Assembly (NCBI RefSeq): GCF_002999335.1 | Contig: NW_020312292.1 | Coordinates: forward strand, 1-64,000 | Source of the DNA: Cyclospora cayetanensis | Lineage: Eukaryota; Apicomplexa; Conoidasida; Eucoccidiorida; Eimeriidae | Direction of reading: 5' to 3' | DNA: 64,000 bases | Shown: positions 35,373 through 50,816 of the stretch, piece by piece | Numbering within the stretch: the stretch's first letter is position 1 | Layout: every line of letters starts with the position of its first letter | Notes under the pieces: generated by a model | The model's database searches: none | What the model was told of the DNA's origin: nothing | Seen by the model: only the letters and a program-made list of their open reading frames with translations | Position numbers and translations under genes: made by a program

Positions 35373-36979
35373 TCGGGGTGCAGATAGCAGTGTAGTGTCA
35401 TGTTAGCCTCTAGCCATACCGCACACTCTGCAATATCATATATGTTTCTATGCGTCAGTCTTTTACACAAAGTTAACTCTGTCTCCGGTGCGAATTGGAT
35501 ATTGGAGAGAGCGATTGACTGTGCTCAGCAGTGTGCCTGGGAAAGGAAGTATGGCGCCTGGGGCCGGAGCTCCGTCACAAAGTTACGGGGTTGTGCTGCA
35601 GCGTATGGGGGATTTTTGATCTCCGGTGGGTGCTAAAGGCTCTGGCGCGCAGCACTGCGATGCCCCGCCTCACTGATGGGCTGGCGGCGCGTGCTCGCGC
35701 GGTCTGATCTCTGTAGTTTCGGTGCGGACTATTAGGCTCGGCAAGGCCATTCCAATTCTCTAGTAGACTCTGTATGTAATAGCGTACGAATACTTCCAGT
35801 TTTATTGTCACCGTCAAAATGGGCTGAAACGCCTCTAACAGACTCCCGCACAATCGCCTTCCTACAATAGCGGGCTGAGGACTGGCGAGAGGTGCACGGC
35901 TGCCATTATCGTTCGGCCCTCTATGGCGAAAAATTGACACTAGTTCCAATTGAGTGTATTCTAAGAGAATAGGGACTGGCAAGGAGGGTCCTTTCCCTCT
36001 ACTAGGTAAATATCCCCACTGGCAGCGTGTCGATGAGGGGGCAGCTGGCGCTACTGGTCATCACTGGTGCCTAAGCTTGCTTCTGCTGTGCAATTCCTTT
36101 TTCTCCTTTGTTCGTTTCATGCGTATCTTGCTCATGACCCTTATTTTAAAACACATTTCCAGGGCCGTGGCTATGAAAGCCTGCTTCCCTAGTTGACGGC
36201 CGTTGAGGCTACTTGAATGCTGTGCCTCCCTTCAGATAATCACGTTTGGCAGTCTGCGGCAGTATTTGCCGAATTACCGCACCTACTGCACACAGGCCGT
36301 TAATTTAACACTTGCTCTATACGGGGAGGTCTCCTTTCCTCTGGGCGCCTCCTGATATGGTGCACGGGGAGCGGTTTTGGAGTGGAGTAGCCGTCACGCG
36401 TTAGGAGGGCGCTAGGGGGAGGGGGGATGTGACAAGGGGTTTTGAGGCCGTTTCCTGCAGCTAACTTGATAATATCGTGCGATTCTTCACTTTCCTGAGG
36501 GTCACAGGGGACTAGAGCGACACAGAGGAGTCATTGCGATTCTGAAATACTTCAATTGCTCCCCGGTGGCCAGAGAAGAGCCGTAGGGGAGCGTCGACAC
36601 ATCTCGCCCCTCCATATTCTCCAAGCCGATCATTTGCATAGGCTATTATTAGCTTGTTCGGGTTCTTGATTTTCACTCAGGGTGCTTGTCTGGTCCCCTC
36701 TCGCGCTGCCGCTCTCCTTCAAAGCGGTTCGACCCACTGGTCCAGAACTTGTACTTTCCGTCTTGCTTTATCGCGCGCCCCCTTAGGGATTCGGAGCGTG
36801 GAGCAGCTGCTTTTGTCACCGATTGAACGTGGTGGGTGTTTTTTCCACCGTGGGCTCCCCTAACGGCTGATCGCTTGGCTTGCTAGGCATTCAAACCACA
36901 CCGACCAACCGGTTCTATTTTGCTGTCCACGGCGCCAAGGCCCTCTGTTTTTGTACACGTAGAACACCAGAGCAGTATT
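35373..36979. other. Intergenic region between UEV and CDPK genes
   Basis: 1.6 kb with no recognisable gene. A 135-codon minus-strand frame (35575-35982) has no family resemblance and is probably chance. Confidence 0.5.
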
Positions 36980-40676
<3,697 letters not shown>

Positions 40677-43162
40677 CTTACAACTACGTTGGCCCTTGGG
40701 GTGAGTTTATTCGGAATAAAGGAAAGATTAATGGCTTGTAGGCGTCATTTGGCAGATAACAATCCGTATGTCTACTCAATTTGTACGAGGCCAAGAGGCC
40801 GTCTTCCTGTCACGTATTGAAAACCACTGCCAAGAAATGCAGCACTAAGGTGCATTTGTGTTCAGGGGCCCATAATAGCATCTCTTGCTGCGCCGTGGTC
40901 CGATGCTTCATAGAACTTTCACGGCGAAATTTAGTGGGCTGTGCCTCCCTGTCCCGAAATACGTGGTTCTCCCGTGTGGTATGGGGGCCCCAGAGCTGCC
41001 GGTGCAGGCTTATCTGTGTACCTACTTGCACAGTGCCACTGGCAAACTACCACGTCCAGCAGTAGAGCTAGTGGCAGATTTGTGGGGAGGCAGTTTGGCA
41101 GTAAGCGACGTGATGATTTGTGTCCAAAGTGTCACACATCCACCATAGCGTTCTAAGTGTATTGCTTGAACTAGGGGGCGGTGCATGTGCGTTGTCCGCC
41201 TACACTCGGATATGACTACTCTGTTTTTGTCGCATTATCCCAAAAGGGTGTTGTTCGATTCCTGCCTTTGGCAAGGATATTGAGCTTTTCTCCAGGTCAC
41301 TCATTTGTAGACCAGGAAAAGACGAAACGGAAAAGCACAAACTAAATGACGCAGCTTACCCTTCTTTTAGTAAGTAAGGGAAAGGTAGTGTAGATAATAA
41401 TTATAGAGGCGAATATTTGCAAGTTAGTCATTCTCTTACCTAGTCAAATCACGAATTCAGACAAAGTAGTGGGTCAGTGTGCGTAAACCTCTATGGCTGG
41501 CCACTATACGGTGGCCATTTCGTTGAGGGGACGCGGTGAATTCTGCAAAATGTAGAAGAGGTCGATAACCCAGAAAGAGGGCGGGAATAGACAGGATTGT
41601 TGTTATTCATGCGAAAGCTCTGGGATAGCACACGATATCTTCCTCATGCGACAGTTTAGCGAATGTGTGCCCTCTGTGCTTTAAGAGCATAGAAATTCTC
41701 AGACAGTGCTTTTTATATCAGTGGGCTACTCCGCTCTCAGACACTTTCGCACTAGGTGTATTTCACAATAATCACAAGGATTGACTTTATTGTCTCTCTG
41801 TTCGACTACAGTGATTCATTGCAACGTACTGTTAGTTCCATACAAGAAGACGCCTTATTGTTTGCGTGGGCGGTAAAGGCTCTGAGCAGCTAGTTTTGAA
41901 TGCTCGGAGTACTTTCACGGTGCAGCCGCTCGCATTCTAACTGTCCCTCAACCACATACACTGAGGAGCGAGGGCAGGGAAAGGAGCTACGTCTTTTGCC
42001 GAAAACACTCATTTACTTGCTAATAAGGCTCTGTTGGTTCTGGAGTGGAGTGTTTTCGTAGGGAGACCGCTGGATTGTTTACATTGTGATCAGAGACAGG
42101 AACCATGAGGTTGTGTATGAGCAAGTTTGAGAAGTTTTCTTTGGAAGGGCAATGAATATGTTTCGTGGCAAGGCGATAAGCACCATCTATGAATCGATCA
42201 ATTCTGTGTACCTGATTTTGCGGGGCAAGAGACCTGTTTCCTCAAAGGAAGTCAAATGTCTCGGCTAAAATCCGAGTATGGAGCTTGTTAAGAAAAGCCA
42301 TGCTGCTCCTATTAGTCCGAAATACAGCTAATCGACACCGCTGATAGTGGGTTGATAGGGCCTCAGGTTTCTAATTTACTGTTTTAATTGTAATAGCATG
42401 GGGTCACACTGCTGGTGAAAGTCACGGTAAGTTGCAGCCTGGACTCGATTTGAGTTATCCACTGGTCTGTCTCCAATTTGCCATCAAAAATCAAGTCTCA
42501 TAGATCCACGCTTCTAAAGGAGAAGTCTGCCCGTTTTTATAGTGATTACAAAAAAGGTTTTTGTGCTCTCCAGCTAGGGCTAGGCGGGTGCCAGAAGTGC
42601 ACGGAGACTGCCTTCCGGCTAGCTTACCGCTGTTGAGGACGCCCACAAAAAAGTCAACAACTGTGTTTATACATTGCATTGTTCACTTCCCTCCATTTCT
42701 CTCCATATCAAGTCAATCATACCAGGACAAAAAGCATATTCGTCCCTGTTTGTCTTGAAGCGACCTGGTTAGGTTTTAAGGAAAAACGAATTACTCTTGA
42801 AGGTGCATGCCAACGCACGAGTACACGCTGGCCATTGCCAAACTACAGCGAGACTAAGCCACTGTTCAGTATAATGCCTACCCGAGTGTGATAGGCTGCG
42901 TGCGTGAGTGGCTGTTGTTGGTTTGTTGCATTTGTCGTCCCCTTCCTTCGCAACCAACATTCATTTATGCCCACGAGCTTGTCAATAGAAGTTACATACC
43001 TTGGGGTGTGTATGGCTGTGTGCGTATAGGTGTGTTTGCATTTTTGTGTTCACATGAAAATAATTACTGTTTTCCTCATGCTCACTACTCGTCCCTCCCA
43101 GTCTTCAGAAGCCTGGTGCTTTTGCACGTATTTGCGTCCTGTAGTGTACTTCTGAGGTATAA
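40677..43162. other. 2.5 kb gene-poor region downstream of CDPK
   Basis: No supported gene. A plus-strand frame at 40885-41148 has protein-like composition but no start context or family match. The rest is AT-richer non-coding sequence. Confidence 0.5.
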
Positions 43163-44243
43163 GTGGAGCTTGAGGCTCAGGCTGAGCTTGATGAGGAGGT
43201 TCAGTCCGCAGAGAGAGATCAGTCTGTGCAGCGGACCGTGTCTGAGGACGTGGAGCATGCAAGCCTGCTGCGTTATGAGTATTTATTGCTTCCTGGAGAT
43301 GCGCGCGGGGATGAGGAAAGGCATTACTTCACCCGCGATGCCAAAATGAGCCTGGTCTTTTTCATGATGTTGGGGGCTCGGGGGACAGGTGGAACATCTT
43401 GGTGGATCTCATCGACGAAACAGAGTGTATACACGACCGAGCGCGGCTCTCTCTGCCTTCAGGAGATCGGAATTCAATAATTCGCAGCAATACTTGAGCG
43501 TGTACGGGGTTCAGTTCAAGCACAAACGGTCTGTATACGGACGAAGATGTTGCGGGTTTAGAGCGAAGCTTCGAACGCACGGAAGCGATCATTCAGGAGG
43601 AAGCCTCATGGGTCCGGGGAGTACTATTGTAGGCGGGTTTTGTCAGGGTGAAGCCATGGCTTACTTTGTAGGTTTAGCAACACGTGTGCCAATTGGGGGC
43701 ATCATCTGTGTCAGCGGCTGGTGCCCTTGTCTCCATCATTTCTCTCTTGGAGAGATGTTCTGTCGCAATAGCCTGCGCCAAGTACTGTATCTGCACGGGG
43801 ATGAGAATGAGGTTTTGGACGTAGATTATGCTTTGAACACTTACGACGAAGCTTCGCCTGTAACAAACGACATTGTCGATGATCCAGAAGTTGCCACAGA
43901 ACGCTTTAGATTCGCGTGTCTCCGCGGGCTTGGTCATGAAGCACATGAAGGCGTCTTCGGGCGCATAACGAATTATCTTGAGTGCTGCATGCTTCGAAAC
44001 CCCCGTAAAAGCCTCGCAGACTCGCGGTCCCCTCTAACGGCGCGTAGGCCCTATACCGATGCAAAAATGGCGGGGAATATAGCAACTAACGAGGGAAAAA
44101 TAGACCATGGATTCGTTTACAGACACATGAATAGTGCAGAGAGGGGACATGACCTATTCAAGGGAGAGACATACAGGCATGTGGAAAGCAGGATACATGT
44201 GAGGAATGGAGACAAAGGCGAGACCATAGAATGGTCAGGGTAG
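43163..44243 (+). pseudogene. Acyl-protein thioesterase / carboxylesterase-like alpha/beta hydrolase, frame-disrupted, Cys in nucleophile position
   Basis: The family removes palmitate from proteins or cleaves esters using a Ser-Asp-His triad. Pieces are in the right order but in three frames. Frame one (43163-about 43358) has LLRYEYLLLPGD and RHYFTRDAKMSLVF. Frame two (about 43357-43625) has FHDVGGSGDRWNILVDLIDE, matching the family's 'FHGLGDTG', then an in-frame TGA near 43493, then VAGLERSFERTEAIIQEEAS. Frame three (about 43620-44243) has TIVGGFCQGEAMAYF, LYLHGDENEVLDVDYAL and LGHEAHEG. The nucleophile elbow is G-F-C-Q-G (Cys codon 43641-43643) where the family has GFSQG. The Asp in HGDE and the His in LGHE are kept. 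Both frame changes fall in homopolymers (T5 at 43358, G4 near 43615), so sequencing error is a real alternative to decay. A tail of about 90 residues after the fold is unassigned. Confidence 0.6.
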
Positions 44244-44837
44244 TACCCTCATTTCACGCTGGGCATCCCGCTCCCCCCACCCTGGCTTTCAAACAAGTTG
44301 ATTCGCAGACTTTAAAGCGTATGCCGTCGTTTTGTAGGGAAGGAGAGATTTAGTCTTGGTTTGCTTAAGAAGAACATGGGGGTCACACGTAAACGCGGGG
44401 GACTAAAGGCTACAGCAGTATCTCGTCTAATTTACTCTGTTGTAAGCCAGCCATCACAATTGCAGGTAGACGTGCGGCGGCGATTAAATGTCTCAGGGAA
44501 CAATGCATTTATTAAAACTCTTCAAGGATCAGGCCATCCGTGCCAGGCTGAAAGCACTGTAGGACAGCCACAAAAAGTTCCTTGGGAGCAAGGAGCAAAC
44601 CGGGCGGGTTTCCACAGAGCTGACGCTGCCAGGTCTGCGGACCCTGTTCAAAAATTCCTGGGCATTTCTACTAAATATTTTGACTCCCTACTGTAAGAGC
44701 AGCAGTGCGTGCCCCACTAGAAGCCAGGGGTGTTTGGCCCATGCCTCCGATTCCCGCCCAGCGCTCCTAGTAAACACTAAGGAGCCCGCTTATGAAAGCC
44801 CCTTCCTTGGAGTCTTACACCGGTCCAGGCCACCCAA
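44244..44837. other. Gap between convergent hydrolase remnant and IF-2 gene
   Basis: A plus-strand ORF at 44361-44696 has no family match. I searched the minus strand for an IF-2 C2 domain and found none. Confidence 0.5.
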
Positions 44838-47800
44838 TCAGAGTCCCGACATAGTGGGGTGCTTTTTGAGACTGCGAACATAGAGGTTGTGATACTGTAG
44901 TTTTCGTATATTGTTACATCTTTCTCGGACATCCTGGAGGAGGTCCGTGAAAACATCAAACTTCTTGATAATCACTTTACTAATGACCGCCTGCTTGATT
45001 GCGTCAGGGAGTACTGACACCTGGAAAGCATAGACCGGGCAATAGCCATACGTCCTCTCCACCTCGGCATGAACGATATCCCGAGGCGCTATGGGCCCTA
45101 TGCCTCCGTGGACGACAGGGATCCGCATCCCCATCTCTGTCTGCGGGGCAGAAGTAGCAAAAACGCATGCAGGAAGATGCCGGTATAGATGTCACGTCCT
45201 TGCCGTCGCGGACGCGTTTGCTCAAGCAAAATACCTGAGTAGCTCTTGCTCCGCTGAAAGATTCAGGAGGGGCTCAGGGAAAGCGAGGTAATATAAACCT
45301 ATGAAAAGGGCCACCAAAGAGCCTACCTCTATCTTTTCTAGCTCGTCCAGCAGCATATCAAAACTGCCAACATAACGAGTTCGCAGAATGACTGGCACCA
45401 CCGGTGCGTCCTTAGGGGGGGCCGGAAAAGTCTGTTTGAGCATACAGCGGGCATACAAACACCGTAGCTTCTATTAGCTACTGCTGCACTCTCTCTAGCT
45501 TCACTCTCTCTCTATCGCTCTCCTCCCTCTCTTTCCCAAATTGCATTCGGGTGGCTCTAGCACTAGGAACGAGTGAGTGCTCACCAATGGCCGCAGCCTC
45601 ATACCGTGGCGGCAGTCTGTGGCAAGTAAAAAGCCGTACCTTCTGTTCACTCTTTTCTTTATACGATCCCTCCTCGTTCTCATCCCCTTCCGTCCCTTCA
45701 ATGAGGCGCCGCATCTCTTCCGGCGTAAGAGGCGCCTCTTGCAACGCAGCTCGTCGTTGCTGCTCTGCCTCTACAGCTGCAGCTCGCATCAGACGTTGCT
45801 GCTCAGCATACGCCTCTTTCTGCAGCACACAGGGAAGCGTATTGGTCGACGACAAATTCTTTTGCCGAAGTCTATGTGCTTTCTCCCTTCTGTGTCTTGG
45901 TTTTTCGGGGGCCTTTAGCCCGCTATATGGTTTAACTGGCAGCCATCTCAGCTCGCCAATCTTTTATCCTTTTCTTTCCGCGTCTCACAAGGGCCGCTCT
46001 TTGCGCCCCTTTCGCTTCCCTCCCGCACTCGATCTTACCCGCTGCCTCGACTTGGCTCGCCACCTCCCCATGAGCTGTTCGTTCTCCTTGACAACGCGTT
46101 CAGCCCACTCATCCCTTGACTCATTCGGATGTAAGGGGTGCGACTCGACTGCCAGCCCTTCGCCTGCTCCGGGATTATCTGCGGCTTCCCCAGGGCTAAG
46201 ACTGTCCTGAGATTGCAATCGGAGAGCCTGGCGCCGACGTGATGACCGACCCAGAGGACGCTGCACTGCGTCTGCAGAGTTTCCTCCTCTCTCGACTTCG
46301 CCCTCGTTTATCGACTCGTTTTGCAAGTCCTCTTGCGAAGAGGTTGGCTCTTCCTCCTCTTCATCATAGCCATCTTCCTCTGGAGTAACGATAATGGGGT
46401 CGAGGTTCACTGTACAGCGGGATTTGAGCTGCTGCTGCTGTGCCTTTGCGCTCCTCCCTAAGAGTTCCATTTCATCCAAGAGCTCTTCTTTCCTATGGCC
46501 ACAACTCCTACCGAGTGCCGCCTCAGAGGCGTGGGCCCCTTGTTCTGAGTTTTCAGCGCACCTTTCCTTAAAAGGAACGCTTCGAAGGGGCCTCGTAAAC
46601 TCTTCCCTGGTTGCGTCTGTAAAGAGAGGCTCCTTGCTGCTACTGGGGTCGTCGTCTACGAATCCAAACTCCTCAATAGCCCTCCTCCCCTCAGACACTG
46701 GCCTTCGTATCTGCCGCTGCTGCAGCTGCTGCCACCTGCTACCAGCTTCCTTTGGATGGTCCACCTCCCAAGGCAGCTCCAGCAGTGGCCCATCGATCTG
46801 CTGCCGCTGGAGCTCCTCGAGTCGCTTTCTGTGGACAGCCAGCCGGTACGCGCGGGTCTGGGGGAGGCAGAGTATGAGATCATCTATGGCAGCTTCACCC
46901 CCCTTCTCTCTTTGCGTCGCCACCTGCAACACACTCCCCACCGGAAAGGGAACTCCAGGGACCCCTTGGTCCTCCTTTAGTGCCTCGGGTGTGTACGGCG
47001 CTCCCTTGAAAGTGCAACTGTAGCGCCACACAGACGAGATTCGACCGTACACGCTGCCAGCCACGAAGTAGTTCCCTATGGCAACGCAAACATCAGCAAC
47101 AACAACACCACTCTGGGTGCACCCCAGTGCTTAGCCAGCATCAGAATGCTGGTCGCATGCGTGGCTTCGACTGCGTGATCTTCCTGAAGGTGTGTCCCTC
47201 TTATTTGTGGCGTCTGCTGGGGCTGCTACTGGAGCATGCAGGCGAAGAAAACCGAACTAAGGTAAGTGTACTCTCTCCCCAAATTATACCTGGTAGGAGG
47301 GCGCCAACCTTCAGGAGCACCGTGTAAACCAGGCCCCTATCCTTCGACTGCTGTATATCCAAGATGGTCCCTACACCCGAAGGCGGCAAGTGCGCTTCCA
47401 CCAGAGCATCAGATCGCCGTGTCACAAGCTGGTATCTGCAGCAAGACGCGTAACAACACCAAGGCCGTCAGAATGGAAGCCTTAAAAGCAGTGGCTGCTG
47501 GTGCTGCCACACCAGGCGCAGCTACTGCGACCCCTGCTGCCGATGTGCTTGAAGAAGAGGAAGATCCAAGGCACAACAGCCCTGTGTAAGGCTAGCGTGT
47601 TCCCCTCGCAGCCCTCTTGACCACAAAGCTGCTGACCAGGAATGAACTGAGGCATCCTGCGCACCTGGTAGCAGAACCCGGAGTGGTGCAGAGCGACGCG
47701 GGAATTCTGAGAGGCAGCTTCAAAGGCTCCGCGACTTTCAACACGCGGCGGATGAGATCCTGCATATAATTCCGGGCATAGCCAGTGTACTGGGGAAGGC

Positions 47801-49203
47801 CGCACGTGCCACATCCTTCGTTGCAGGACAGAAGGCGGTGCCAGAGTGACCACGGACTCAATTAGCGTAAAAGCAGCAGGAATCCCAACCACAAAACGCG
47901 ACAGACGGACGGGCTAAGAGCGCAAAAGCCTACCCGGCAGAAAGCGCTAGAGGAGCAGAAGGATGCATGCATATACGGGCAGCCGGAGTTGGAGACACAC
48001 AGCGCACGATAATAAAAACGGCTCAGTGAAACGGAGAAAAGATGAACCCTCCGCTAGATCCGCAAGTTGGCGTACCTCTATTCCGTGGCCGTAGAGCGCA
48101 GAAATGGGCACGGCCCGCATGGCTTCTTCACTGAGGTCTCTTTCTATCTCGCCATTCTCGACCATGCGCTGACATTCCCGCCGCAGCTGCATGCGGATTA
48201 GTAGCAACTGCTGCAGAGCGAAGTCCTCTGGTGACCTCTCGGCTTCGACCGCTGCTGAGAAAGCGGAAGGAGCCAAAGCAGCGGGGTCAGTCTCCGCTTC
48301 TAGACGGCCCTCTGCTGCCTGCAGCCGCAGCAGAGCCTCCCTGATATCGCTGGCGCTGCTGTCGGTGCACGGTTTGGCCAGCAGCAGCGTGTCGATTTTG
48401 TTCAGCGCAAAGACAACGGGAAGCTTGCATGCATCTGCCTGCCGAATGGCTTCAGCAGTTTGCTGTTGCTTCCCTCTGTCCGCTTCTATGACCACCAGAG
48501 CCACGTCTGCCGCGGCTGCTGCTCGTGCCCTCATGCTGCTCATTGCCGCATGGCCAGGAGTATCTATAAACGAAATCAAGCGCCCGTCTTCTTTCTCCGC
48601 AGCCGCGCTAATGCCACCGCTACCACTTCGTCCGCTATTAGCGCTGTCTCTGCCGCTGCTGCTGCTGCTGTTTGGCGAGTATCTGACAGTAACGCCAAGA
48701 AGCTGCTGCGTGATGCCCCCCGCCTCAAAAGGAGCGATCCTGGTGGCAGACAGCCTGTCGAGCAGCGTCGTCTTTCCATGATTGATATGCCCAAGAAGGG
48801 CTACAACAGGCACCGCTGCCTGCTGTGCTTGGTGTTCTTGTTGCCACTCAGGTTCAGGATCGACTCTGACGGCCCTCAGGCCGAATCTCCTTGCTGCATG
48901 AGCCGCCCTGTAGAAGTCAACCATGACCTTTTTTTTATTGGATGCTTCAAATGCAAGGCCCCGAGTGTCTTGCCACCTCAAGACTTTCGTTGCAGGGCAG
49001 CGAGAAACTCGGCAGAGGAGCTGGACGGAGCTGTATGGTAGCCGAAAAAAGACGCGTAGCTCCTGCAGCCCACAGCAGCGGCATAGAAGAGAAACGCGAG
49101 AGGATCTGAGACATGAAAAGAGCTGAAGGAGGACCGCCAGCCTGCACACCAACAATGGAGACTGCGGAAGTACGGCTTCAATTGCCAACTGTCCATCGAG
49201 CAT
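44838..49203 (-). CDS. infB: Translation initiation factor IF-2, organellar type, lacking a recognisable C2 domain
   Basis: IF-2 is the GTPase that brings initiator tRNA to bacterial-type ribosomes, here of mitochondrion or apicoplast. Seven minus-strand exons with matching phases: 49203-48076, 47759-47665, 47435-47290, 47075-46039, 45819-45640, 45431-45327, 45140-44838, giving about 997 residues. Residues 1-130 are basic and Cys/Leu-rich, which fits organelle targeting. G domain: GHINHGKTT (G1, Asn where GHVDHGKTT has Asp), FEAGGITQ, DTPGHAAMSSMRARA, NKID and SALYGHGIE. Domain II: ALVEAHLPPSGVGTILD, LLPG joined to NYFVAGSVYGRI. A Glu/Asp-rich insert (about 46.2-46.7 kb) precedes C1. C1: VVPVILRTRYVGSFDMLLDE, VVHGGIGPIAPRDI, FQVSVLPDA and FDVFTDLLQDV. 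After C1 the frame ends within about 27 residues. A GTAACA donor at 44912-44917 could lead to a further exon, but none is visible. Confidence 0.9.
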
Positions 49204-50816
49204 AAGCACCCAATAAAACAGCTACAGTGACAGCATCGAGGAATTTCGGGCAGGAGGCTTGAACAAGGCCCGAAAGCAGCACCTTTGCTAGCCCTCGCAT
49301 CGAAAACACACGAGAACCGCCAAAAACAAGACTCTAAAAAGCACCAACCCACGTGCACCGCCCTACGTGTAAGGGGACTTGGGGGGGAAGCAACAGCAGC
49401 GGCGTTTTGCTTCTGCTCCCTGCGAGTAGCAGCTTCTTTATTTCCCGTCTCCCCACAGGGGGAGCCTTGGGGAGCGACGCGATCCATCGCTGAGAGCCTC
49501 TAAGAAAGCATTCTTTAGAGACTTGCAAGCAGCCCCCTGGAGCACAACAAGCCTGCCCCTTTCGCAACAGGCACCCTAGGGGGTTCCATGGAGTAGGAGA
49601 AGGCATTCCACGCGAGCTTCCCCGCCAAGCGAGCTAGTATGAGAGGCAGCCGCGAACGAAAAAGGCCTCTTATGGAACGCGAGAGGTGAGTCCGGGAGAA
49701 AAGAAGCTGCATAAAAGGGGGAAAGGGATCGAGTGCTCAAAGGCTTGACGCAAGCGCGCGAATCGCGCTGTAAAGCACCTGGGGAAAGTGCCCTCCGGGG
49801 AGTCCTAAACGTGACGGCTGTCCATATCGCTTCTCATATTGCCAATTCAAGCTGCTGTGGGGTGCCTGAGGCAACCAAAAAGCTCTATTCTCATGCCACC
49901 AGGGCCTCCCGATAAACAGCGGCCGTTGTGTGTTGGTCGTGCGACTTGAGACAACTCTCTTGAAAACGCTCTTCTTTGAATTCAATAAATAACAAAATGG
50001 AGGAACACCTTTGTTGGAAGGCGCGCCGCAGCATTCTAACGCGCATCTGAAGCCTTTATGCCTTCCTTTTGAGGCCCTGCTCAACAAGGGCCCCACCCTC
50101 CGGGGGAGGGGCCCCCGGGGGGTCCCTTCGCTCCTCACTGTAGCCGCTGCCGAGAGGATCCTGTTCGCGGGGCGCTGCTAGTTCCTCTACCCATCCCGAA
50201 TTTTCAGCAGCTTGGAGAAGAGAAGAGAGACCGGAAGTATTATTGCATTGATTAAAGAGGATTTGCCTTCCAGTCACGCGTATGCGGTGCACACCGCCAG
50301 CAGCTCGGGTGGTGCTCCCCGTGACGGCCGGCACATTGTACAATCTCTTCAGTGATCTTCTTTTGTTTTCTCTGCTGAAATAAGCCTGCAAACGTCTGAT
50401 GGCCCACGTGGCTCAGTGTTTCCATTGCATCGAGCTCTCGTGGACCCCTCATACACCCCAGTTGCCTTCCTCCTTCGCGTCACCTCGACTCCCAGTCGTT
50501 GGCTGTCGGAATCCCGACCCAAGCTTCAGCAGGCTTAAGAGGGCCAAAGGCACTCTAATAAAGAGGCCCTATTTCTTAGGCTCATTTTTTGGCTCCCCTT
50601 CGCATGCCTGAACAGTTTGGCCTTGCTCTGTCTTTCTCTCTCTTCCTCTCCCCAACCTTCCCAGGCGGCTTTTTTCTGCACAATCGGGTATTTGAGGGAG
50701 ACGATACGCCAAAAGATTGCCCTACAGAAGTCGCTGGGGCCTCGAGAGACTTTTGGCTTCTTAAGTGCCTGTCTCACCGTCTCCTCTTGCCTACACTTTC
50801 AACGAAGCGCGTCAGA
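49204..50816. other. Divergent intergenic region between IF-2 and RDR genes
   Basis: The two genes point away from each other, so promoters for both must lie here. A long pyrimidine stretch ending CCTTCCCAG at 50664 looks like a 3' splice site, suggesting a 5' UTR or upstream RDR exon. In-frame ATGs such as 50604 precede it and are less convincing starts. Confidence 0.5.

Noticed and set aside
43490..43496. TGA in the hydrolase as a selenocysteine codon
   Set aside because: It is not at a catalytic position, and the gene has two other frame breaks, so simple disruption or error explains it better.
46394..47023. 209-codon plus-strand frame over the IF-2 gene
   Set aside because: It is antisense to phase-matched IF-2 exons and is Ser/Leu/Cys-rich as expected from the reverse of the Gln/Glu-rich insert.
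47592..47664. KRAARGT on the minus strand, which resembles the start of IF-2 domain II
   Set aside because: There is no usable donor after it, while splicing at GTGCGC (47664-47659) joins in phase to the exon starting at 47435, which carries the real domain II.
50604..50816. ATG at 50604 as start of the RDR
   Set aside because: The region right after it is a pyrimidine tract ending in CCTTCCCAG, typical of an intron end, so ATG 50817 is preferred.
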